A stretch of DNA of 64,000 nt, taken from the NCBI GenBank assembly GCA_037576215.1, contig JBANDB010000007.1, positions 5,611,001-5,675,000 on the forward strand, written 5' to 3'. Shown in pieces: positions 55,695 to 64,000 of the stretch. Source of the DNA: Armillaria gallica (Eukaryota; Basidiomycota; Agaricomycetes; Agaricales; Physalacriaceae). Made by a program: the position numbers and the translations under genes. Position 1 is the stretch's first letter, and each line of letters begins with the position of its first letter. The notes below the pieces were generated by a model that searched no databases, was not told the DNA's origin, and was given only the letters and a program-made list of their open reading frames with translations.

Positions 55695-56765
55695 TGGTCT
55701 ACAACGAACCCCTGGCTTGATACGCGATTAGTACACCTTCTCTCTTGCCCCTTCCCAATCCGTATCCAACACTCTGTCAAAAGTCGCCCGACGAAAGTCC
55801 CCGGGCATACTTTCTACATAGTTGTTGAATGCTAACGGATTCCTATATTCTGACATCTCACGCGGCGTGACAGTCCGTTTCCAACGTCCGCCCTCGGGAT
55901 CCACAAGAAGCCTTCGCATGTATCGTGTATCTGGACCTCCGTGGACAACCCCATTCCACTGTTCATCACTAGTTTCAGGCTGCCGAATGTGCGCCATTCC
56001 AAAGTCGATGATGACGGCGGATAAGTCCCTCTCCCGCAGGATGATATTCCTGGTGTGGATGTCGTCGTGAATCATGCAATTCTCCGCCTCAATGGTACGC
56101 AGTCCTTCCATCACTTCGCTGGAAATCCTCTCCGCTTCCTGCTCCGAGACGTCAATACCCGGTCTGAACTTGTCCATGCAAACACCAGGGATATACTTGA
56201 GAACGAGCCCTTGAACGGTACCAGTGATGGGATGAAGAGGGGTAGACTATGTTAAGACGAACGACGCCAAAAAGACGGGGGAATATACCGGCCTTGCAAT
56301 CGCTACAAAAGTCGATACGCAGTGAGCTCTGTCTCATAGTTAGACACCCTTGAAAGCCAAGTGAGCACTTCCCACATCCAATCCTCCCAAAGCTCGGAGT
56401 CAGGTCGTTTTTCACGATCGTTTATGAGCTCGAACCAGCCAGGAAGTACACCGGCCCGGATATCACGTATGGCACATCGTAGATGTTGTTCGGTGGAAGG
56501 GGACCACGGCGACATCGTCTTTGTTGGCGCGATTCCCTAGCCGATGGTCTCCAAGCTTCAGAATTGACTGCTCATTATCGGAGTGTCGCTGAAACAGTAG
56601 GACGGCGGCAGATGTGACGGGCTCGAAGCGCTTGATCACAGTAGTAGCCAGATCTTTGTACTCCGTAGAATCGTGAGCTTGGAATTGGAGATTGAGTGTC
56701 GTCCCAGGTTGATATAGCTTGTCACTGCTGGCATAAAGCAATTCAACAAGAGTTAAATTATGCAA
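55695..56765 (-). pseudogene. Kinase-like gene with several lesions (copy K7)
   Basis: All parts of the family are present in order. N-lobe: LNLQFQAHDSTEYKDLATTV and SAAVLLFQRHSDNEQSILKL. A frameshift follows near 56,520, then WSPSTEQHLRCAIRDIRAG and EDWMWEVLTW, a TAG replacing the His of LLHRLQG (near 56,306), and a further shift near 56,276. Then MDKFRPGIDVSEQEAERIS, catalytic loop I-H-D-D-I-H-T-R-N, IIDFGMAHIRQPE, KRTVTPREMS and YVESMPGDFRRATFDRV. A TAA near 55,728 replaces the Gln of the last VYQWRIRPG motif. The catalytic residues persist, but the frame is broken at least four times. Confidence 0.75.
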
Positions 56766-58020
56766 CGGATTGCCGCACCTTTGAACTGAAATCCGACGTT
56801 GAGCTAGGGTGAAAAGTCTTGCATGTCGTGTCAGATAGTGAAGTATATACTCGAGACAACAGACAATCGTGAATCGCAGGCTGCAGCGAAGCCTCGACGT
56901 ATATCACGACAGCTATGCACCGTAGCCGTGTGGCCGAGGCTCGTCAAGCGAGCCACGTGGTACCGGATCGACCATGACCAAAATTGAAATTCTCATCTCT
57001 ACCACCCCCTTGTGCCAGTAACAACACCAACACCAATACCACCCCATTCTACTGGTGTGACTTTGACGATGACTCTTGGCCGAGCAATATGATATATCCA
57101 TCCTCGAAATTCAACCCAAAATCAGTTTATATGCGGTATCGCTACGTCTCTTCACGCGATGTTTGAAGTTCTCGATGGTGGTGTGGTGTGTGTACCGGCA
57201 CAAGGTCCCAATCAGGAACGGCCGGATGGAATGAGATATAGACCTGACTGGTATTACTGAAGGTGTGGATATCCAAATACCTCGATTGCCTTTATTGAAA
57301 TCTTTACTCGCAGATATTGGCCTCTGGAATGGGAGCGACGCGCCTTCCTTGGGCAACCGCGGTATCATTAACGCTACATACTGCCAGTATTCCTGCCACA
57401 CCTCGTAGGTCACCGTGACCTCGCGTCCCTATATTGACGGTGTCGCCAACGCCATTCCTATGCTGTTCGAGGGCATGGGACGTTAACCAAGGGCCCACGC
57501 AGTCGTCACCTTCAGAACGCTTGGGGAGACGATTTTGGGTTCAAACATTTACTTGAAGGATTAGAGCTTAGAAATGGTGATTCTGATGGAGATGCTGTGA
57601 TGGCCAGCTTACAGCGTCCTGTCTGCATCGAAGAATGGCTGGAGAAGACAAGACAGTGATCGATTTAGGTAAATATACACTCTCGACCTCGTCTAGTATT
57701 TTCGGTTGTATTTGACTACCATTCAAGCAAAATATAGCTCGAATTATGCTTTTCGTCTGCTCCTTCAGTGCAACAGAGCCCGCATCGTTCACCCAAGCTG
57801 TTATCCGCAGGCTCCTCTCGCCTATCTTGCTAGGAGGATCCGGCGTAGCATGTCGTTGGGGTTCCGGAGGGTACGTTCTACTTCTTTTCAAGTGTATCTC
57901 TTTATGCACGTTTTATTCTACCAAGACTTCCTATTCCCCAAAACGTAGGTGGAATTACCAAGACAGGATAAGGAACCGGAGCAATAGAGCGGAATTGCTG
58001 AAAATAAATCATCAATTGGG
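56766..58020. other. Intergenic, no gene recognised
   Basis: Short open stretches on both strands carry no known motif. From about 57,945 the sequence matches the 3' flank of kinase-like copy K5 (16,985-17,060). Confidence 0.4.
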
Positions 58021-58027
58021 TGTGTCT

Positions 58028-59111
58028 TCAATCATCCCTACAACAAACCCCTGGTCTAGTAACCCGCCATTGTAACCCGTTCTCTCTTGCTCCTTCCCAA
58101 TCTGTTCCCTGAACCCTTTCGAACGTCTGCCTTCGATAATCGTCAGGCTGATTCTCCACGTATTCGTTCCATGCCAGCGGAGAATAACAGTGAATCGGGA
58201 GTGGTGTCTCCTTCCTTCTCCACACTCCATGCTCTTTTCTCAGTAGAACATTGCGCGCAAAGCGCACATCCTGACAGCCTGCGACCGAGTCCTCCCACTC
58301 CTGATCGTTCATCCTGGGCTCTCTCGTCAACGCTCATCCAAAGTCAATAAGGACCGGAGACCGGTCCGAGTCGCGCAGAAGAATATTGTCGATGTGGACG
58401 TCGTTGTGCATAACGCACTTTTCAGCCTTTATCGTGCAGAAAGCGTCCATGACACAGTCGGCAATAGATTCTGCTTCTGGTTGGGGGATATCGACACCGG
58501 GTTGGAGTGAATCCATGCTTACGCCTTGGATGTACTCGATGACAATGCCGGGAACGTAATCCGTGATAGAGTGAAGAGGCTCGGAGGGAGAGATAGGGAA
58601 TGAACGAGACCTTAGTAATGGGGGATCAAATGGCCTGTATTCGGCGCAACAGACGATACGCATCCACTTCGTTTTGATGAGCTGGCATCCTCATAGTCCA
58701 CGTTGACATCTCCCACATCCAGTCCTCCCAGTCGTCAGGATGGGGTGGCGCAGGGTTCATTGTATCCTTGACGAATTCGAATCAGTTGGTTGCCTTTCCC
58801 AGTTGTATATCCCGCACAGCTGCTCGTAGACGCTCTTCAAGAGCCGGTGTCCACGGGAGTTCGCCATCCTTCACATTGAGGCTGTGACGATGACCCAGCC
58901 TACGGTCATTTAGCTTTAGTATGAACTGACTGCTGTCGGAAATCTGTTGAATCAGAAGAACAGCAGAGGACGTGAAAGGCTCAAGGTGTTTGACAATTTT
59001 AGCAACCAGAGGTCGAAACGCAGTGGTGTCTTGAGCCTGAAACTGCAGATGAATCTTTAACCCAGGATGATACAAGTCGCTGCCTCTAAAATTTAGTGTA
59101 AGGAATTGCAA
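58028..59111 (-). pseudogene. Kinase-like gene, nearly full length (copy K8)
   Basis: Closest relative of K5. N-lobe (HLQFQAQDTTAFRPLVAKIV, SSAVLLIQQISDSSQF, LKLNDRRLGHR) and ELPWTPALEERLRAAVRDIQ are intact. TGA at 58,782-58,784 replaces the Trp of TNWFE. A frameshift follows RLLRRIQ (near 58,640). EYIQGVSMDSLQPGVDIPQP and the catalytic loop H-N-D-V-H-I-D-N are intact. TGA at 58,334-58,336 replaces the Trp after IDFG. The C-terminus (WNEYVENQPDDYRRQTFERV) is open. The 5' flank matches that of K5 to about 59,300. It is a pseudogene. Confidence 0.75.
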
Positions 59112-60160
59112 GCTGTAGTAAAAATTTCTACTATTGACGCTTGTGGCGAGTGAAGCACCACTGACGATGACAACCGCCGATCATGGGTTGATGAGCCTAT
59201 AGGCAAAGAGTTTAGAGTTTAGAAAACCGGTATGCAGTAGTGCTGAATGACAGTCTAGAAAAAGTAGCGAATTGTCGGGCCAAAATCTGGAGTCGTTTCA
59301 TGGTTGTAATGGGCAAGCGGGCAGAGTTTCTGTAGTTCTGCAACGGCTGTCGCTGTCTGTAAGAATGACCGAGCGGTGCCCGGGACCGTGTTGAGTCCCA
59401 GCTAGGTCTGATGTCATCAACCATAGAGCGGGGGGCCATCGCACGGTGTGGCATATCCGAGTCCTGAGGTTGGCGAGGGCTGCTCTGCGTGGGTGTGACA
59501 CAAGGTCAATCATATTGATGATATTGAGTGGATGAAAAGGCAAGCGACTGGAAACGAGATACATAAGTAATCAAGAGAAAGTAAGACAAATCTCGTTGAA
59601 CAGTCCCACGACGTCGCGTAGCCTCTACCTAATGGCCATGAGCATTACAGGCAAGATGTTGGGTACACATACCGGCCAAATTGATGCATTAATTTCCAAT
59701 TCCGTCGCGTCGAACATCACGCGATGGTATGGTTGGTCAGCGGATGCCACGAAGGCCACGAAAAGCCTTGCTCTTTTTATGAACTCACCTCAGCCGCCAG
59801 CGCCCATCGGAGTTGGTATTTTACCCACATCCCTCGATGCAAGGCTTTATATACCATGCCGCCAGCGAGTTCCACTCGTAAAGCCTATTTACCAGACTAA
59901 TAGGACCTATTTGTTCATCTGACACTCCACTAGCGCCGCTTGCACCAACGCCTCTTCTCTAATTTCCGAAACACGCGGCGCCGCGGTTTGCCAAGTCGTT
60001 AAATTTTACCGAAATTGAGCTGCGGATTGAACTCGTGGATCATTACAGCTGTACTGAAGGGATAACTTTGGTGTAACTATAACAGCTCGAGAGCCTTCGA
60101 GGCAGTGCCCTGTATATTCGTCAGGCTGTTAGACAGATTTACTATCACCTCCAGTCTGGG
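59112..60160. other. Region between kinase-like copy K8 and FAD oxidase gene 2
   Basis: 59,112-59,300 is the 5' flank of K8. From about 59,640 the sequence matches 13,261-13,770 and forms the promoter region of the FAD oxidase. No gene is supported between. Confidence 0.5.
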
Positions 60161-60167
60161 TATAAAA
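60161..60167 (+). promoter_or_regulatory. TATA box of FAD oxidase gene 2
   Basis: TATAAAA, 36 bp before the ATG at 60,197, the same spacing as in copy 1. Confidence 0.7.
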
Positions 60168-60196
60168 AGGAATACCAGTCTTCGGGGTTCCTCATT

Positions 60197-62343
60197 ATGG
60201 CGGGACTTACTCTCCTACTCGGACAACTCAGTGTCATACTCTTTCTCTGCGTGCCATTCACCGGCGCCAACTATTGTCGAACGGTTCCTGGAGACCCAAG
60301 CTTTCCATCTGCTAAAGAATGGAATAGTCTGAATTCTTCTGTCTCTGGCAGGCTTGTCAAAGCAGTCCCATCAGCTCGATTTTGCAATATGCACGGCGGC
60401 TGCACTGACGCGGAATGGGCCAGCGCGTCTTTTCGCGCCGATATTCCTGGAGCCATGGATCAGGTGCGATAATTATCTACCGTTAAATTATCCCGCTAAG
60501 CATACCGACGCTTTGGCAGGTCAATTGGGAGCAGGTGAACCTTTGTCATTATGCGTCAAATGAACACGTACTAATCTCGTCTTTCTCCAGGATTACGAAT
60601 CTATTCCTCCGTCTATATGCCTGAGGAATTCGACAGATTGTGGTCAGGGCAACGTTCCCCTATACGCTATTTTAGCGGAGTCTGTCGAAGACGTGCAGGT
60701 AATTGAATCACTCTTGTCGTTGGGCGACCCTACACGAACTGATATCAATAAAGATCGGCCTCGCTTTTTCAAGCGCTCACAACCTCCGACTGGCGGTTAA
60801 GGCATCTGGACACGACTTTCTAGGACGATCGACTGCCCAAAATTCGCTTCTTATTTCTACGCACAAGTTTCAAAATATCACCTTTACTGAGAACTTTACT
60901 GTCAGTGGGCATGACGGAGGATCAGCTGTCACTGTCGGCAGTGGAGTACCCTTGAACACTTTGTATCAGGCAGCCAAGGAGCAAGGCAAGATCCTCGTCG
61001 GTGCGACTGCAGCGACTGTCGTTGCTGCTGGCGGCTACTTTCAGGGAGGCGGCCATTCAGCGCTCTCGCCCCTTTTGGGCCTAGCTGCAGATAACGTCCT
61101 TGGTAAGTCTTAACCCTTCACTGTAATTCTGTGAATCTGTTACTAACGAGAATGACAGAGCTCGAAGTCGTGACTGCTAACTCAACATTTCTGAAGGTGA
61201 ACGAAGGAGAACACGCTGATTGTCAGTGCCTCAGTTACTTTCAGCTTTACCGACTTTTTAATAACTTTTATCTTCCTACCAGTGTTCTGGGCATTACGAG
61301 GAGGCGGTGCAGGATCATGGGGTGTTGTCGTGTCGGCCACATTCCGTACATACCCCACCTTCAATGCCACAGTTTCGGTCGTATCAATGATCGCTAACGA
61401 CACTGTTGCGACTGGATCGATCATAGCGACGCACGCGAAGCATATCTTTGATTGGGACGATCTATCCATGGGCCAATATTTTTCCGTCTACGAAAACACT
61501 ACAGCGGATGCATACACGCTTACTTTTGTTTCATATTTCCCCAGTATATCTTCGGATGAAGCTTCTGCTGCTCTGAAGCCATTCCTAGATGATGCGGAGG
61601 AGTTTGGACAGATCGTTGGACAGCAATTCAACGAAACCAACATAAACGACGGGTTAACAGCAGTCGACGATGTAGTTGGCTTGAATCTTGTGTTAGGTTC
61701 AAGACTTATCCCGGCAAGTGCGTACCGTGATCATCCTGACACTTTCGGCCATGTGTATACTCAGCTTCTCGATGCTGGGACTGCTATGTGAGCTATCTGT
61801 TCGATGTCCACTGATAATTTAAATCTAAAACACTTTATGATGAACGTAGCGTCCTCGGTTGCTTAGTTGCGGGAGGTAGGAACTGTATAGTCGCACAAGA
61901 AGTTCTTTGTACTCACTTAACAAAAATTACAGGAAAGGTATCAGAAAATGCATACATTGACTCTGCTATTCATCCTGCATGGCGAACAGCGAAGACACAT
62001 GTACGAACATTTTCTGTACTTCAAACTCGATCTAACCTTTTTCCAGATTGTCTTTATCAACAGCTGGGAAGACTCCACGTCACTGTCAAATATTTCCTCT
62101 ATTCAGAACGCATTCAAGGACACCCAGCTGCCTATCCTTGAACAGATCGCTGGATCACCTGGTGCCGCATACTCTAATGAGGCTGATTCTTTGGAAGAGG
62201 ACTTCAAGACTACGTTCTTCGGACCCAATTATCCGCGTCTCGAAGATATCAAAGGGAGGTATGATCCAAAGGACATGTTTATCGTGGCAGCGGGAGTTGG
62301 TAGTGATAAGTGGGACAAAGACGGACTTTGCAGGATAGACTGA
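60197..62343 (+). CDS. Secreted BBE-type FAD-linked oxidoreductase (copy 2)
   Basis: Nine exons of the same lengths as copy 1 (60197-60463, 60520-60534, 60591-60698, 60754-61102, 61159-61221, 61283-61787, 61850-61875, 61933-62000, 62047-62343) give 565 residues without a stop. The signal peptide, covalent-FAD histidine (KASGHDFLGRS), LFWALRGGGAGSWG and C-terminal NYPRLEDIK..YDP are all kept. Substitutions against copy 1 include the loop GGYFQGGGHS (GGYSHGGGHS in copy 1) and the cluster DDLSMGQYFSVYEN (DDLHVGQYFYATKN). These could affect substrate choice. Equal exon lengths and absence of indels in coding sequence, while introns differ in length, point to selection on both copies. Confidence 0.9.
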
Positions 62344-63690
62344 ACTCAGCTCACTAATGTCGGGTCTCTAAGATCCGCTCGAGTACTTTACAGTGTAAAT
62401 ATCACAGAATATTACCTTTCTCTTGGGTTTACTGACGACAGGATGCTATCTCCAAAAACAGTGTCATGATACGTTTCTACCTACCAATCTCTCACCAAGC
62501 ACCGACGCAATTCAACTGCCCACGACCCTGATCCAATCATTTCGGGAAGAAGACTAAGTGAGGCCGCCCGTCTGCTCAAACCGTAAACGCAATGCCGAAC
62601 GAGTATATAGCAAGATATAGTAGTTTATTGCTGCATCTCTTCTTCGAGTCTCAAGAAAGTAAGAGAGAGGACTGAATTTCGTCCGTAGACGCTTGCGCAG
62701 AGGTGGTCACTTCAAAGTTCAAAATTCTCTGTTCGAACTTCCGCACTTTGAGTTACAAAACATCGATATCCTGGCAGCCTCCGGAGTCCGAACCTATTCA
62801 TAATCTCCTATACTGTTCTAATACTGTTCGACAACATGGGTGAATGCCCACTCAGTCATCATCGCGCCTTCGAAATGCTTAGGTAGAAGCTGCGGGGTCA
62901 CTGAAGATCGAGCATGGAAGCGGTGTTGGGCGGTGTGCGGTATACCATCTGTAATGTCGGGGAATGGCCGCTGTGATCGATGAAGGTATGTTATTCTCTT
63001 CCCCTTCCCATAGCTTCGCTGTGTTCAATTGCTTACCATTGGACAGAACGCGCGAACTGACGTGTCATAAATGTGCCTTTCATCCACTTCTCCAGCGCAG
63101 CAGCCCTTATAATCTACTCGTGCTGCTATGCGTGTTGCTGCCTCTACGCTCGCCTATCTTGCTGAAGTAGTAAGGCCTCTCTTTGTTGTTGGAGTTCTGG
63201 AAGGGTACACCCTACTTTGCTGGATTCAGGGGAATGTCCTTATCCGCATTTTACTAGCAAGTTTGTGCATTCCATCTTTAAACGCCATGTTTACGTCGGC
63301 GACCCCCACAACAGATGCTATGAATAGCCTGGAATTTGTCCAACTTCAGTGGCTAGCCATTTATTTCATTCAAGACGGATGCATGTCGAGTAGGCGAAAT
63401 ACCATTACTCTTGTAAGAAATCTTTGGAGCCTGAGCCTCGATGTGAACTTGAACATAGAGATGAGCGTTGAATTATGCAATTGACTAGAGGCAAACAAGT
63501 TATGTAAAAAGCGAACGAGACAGACTACACGTAGATTCCTATCGGGAAAAATAACCAAAAATAAACCCGTGGCCACTGGCGGGCTCACTTTCTCCAAAGA
63601 TTTGGTTTTTATCGCGAGTGGACTGGTGCAGTCTAAACTCGCCTAAGGCCTTCCCTGTACTGACATTGCTTTGACCACTGAAGCACTGAA
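62344..63690. other. Duplicated 3' flank of FAD oxidase gene 2
   Basis: It matches 15,968-17,000. An open plus-strand frame of 118 codons (63,128-63,484, with RPLFVVGVLEGYTLL) is longer than its counterpart in copy 1, which is interrupted. It could be a small membrane protein or a chance frame; no family is recognised. Confidence 0.4.
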
Positions 63691-64000
63691 GCATCTCTAA
63701 TCCTGAATCGTTCTGCAGGTGTACCTGTCACTGAATCAGGAACATCGCTAACCGACGCGTAATTGGTGACGATCACGGAGGACAGGCGATGTCATTTTGA
63801 GACAGAAAACGCATGTGATATAAGATATCTTATATATTGGTTGGACCATTAGATGGATATTCTGTACGTGTATTACAACTGGATCAGTGATATCATTCTG
63901 TAAAATCTGCAATCGAGCACGAACCGACTCCTCTGCAAGCAATGAAAGAGTACGATGTATCCACTCCCAACGGGTTCGTTGTCGAATCGTTGATCAGCTC
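63691..64000. repeat. Duplicated segment shared with 10,870-11,284 (cut by window end)
   Basis: It matches 10,900-11,210 from CTAATCCTGAATCGTTCTGC onward and runs to the window end. In the first copy the segment is followed by kinase-like fragments, so more of that block may lie beyond the edge. Confidence 0.6.

Larger units (their letters stand above)
59640..63430 (+). repeat. Segmental duplication B, copy 2 (FAD-oxidase block)
   Basis: Direct copy of 13,261-17,000; see that entry. The MITEs and the 79-bp tandem duplication found left of copy 1 are absent here. Confidence 0.85.

Overview
The window looks like an accessory, repeat-rich stretch of a basidiomycete genome, most likely an Agaricomycete. 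The reasons are many short introns (about 46-70 nt) with GTRNGT donors and CTRAY branch sites, a Plavaka-type (CACTA/CMC) transposase with its N-terminal C2H2-like finger, a self-priming chromovirus, and lineage-specific multicopy families. No rRNA, tRNA or CRISPR is visible. All exon joins were worked out by eye and no database was searched.

Left third (1-26,560). This is a mosaic of duplicated blocks. A block of about 8 kb is present twice in direct orientation (about 1,640-9,320 and 18,550-26,540). Each copy carries a degenerate kinase-like gene (+), a degenerate unrecognised gene (+), one intact 13-exon gene (-) and a decayed small secreted-protein gene (-). The 13-exon genes (4,529-7,663 and 21,644-24,774) are the most interesting content. 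Each splices in frame to about 838 residues, with an N-terminal helical bundle resembling the MLKL/HeLo-type N-terminal domain, a segment resembling a protein-kinase N-lobe, a long unassigned region and a C-terminal membrane anchor. Between the two copies lie an intact secreted berberine-bridge-type FAD oxidase gene (13,808-15,967), more kinase-like pseudogenes and two nested MITE-like elements (12,266-13,068).

Middle (28,285-37,509). A complete, young Ty3/gypsy chromovirus has 476-bp LTRs that differ at two positions and a 5-bp target duplication, ACTTA. Its primer-binding site is the reverse complement of the predicted start of its own transcript (Tf1/sushi-type self-priming). Gag and a 1,720-codon pol with protease, RT, RNase H, integrase and chromodomain are open. 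A 342-codon ORF with an N-terminal membrane segment overlaps the start of gag in another frame.

Right of the element (37,510-51,230). A Plavaka transposase relic with CGA-to-TGA stops is followed by a type-B carboxylesterase relic lacking its nucleophile serine, a long stretch without a recognisable gene, and a multi-exon gene of unknown function with a very acidic tail.

Right end (51,235-64,000). The kinase-like, unknown-gene and FAD-oxidase blocks return: a third copy of the unrecognised gene of 9.3-10.7 kb, two more kinase-like pseudogenes, and a second intact FAD oxidase (60,197-62,343) with the same nine-exon structure. The window ends inside a segment that also occurs at 10.9-11.3 kb.

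Overall pattern: one kinase-like family (nine copies or fragments) is uniformly dead, while the two paralogous pairs beside it (MLKL-like and FAD oxidase) keep open frames across all their exons. That suggests selection on the latter within a region of repeated segmental duplication and transposition.
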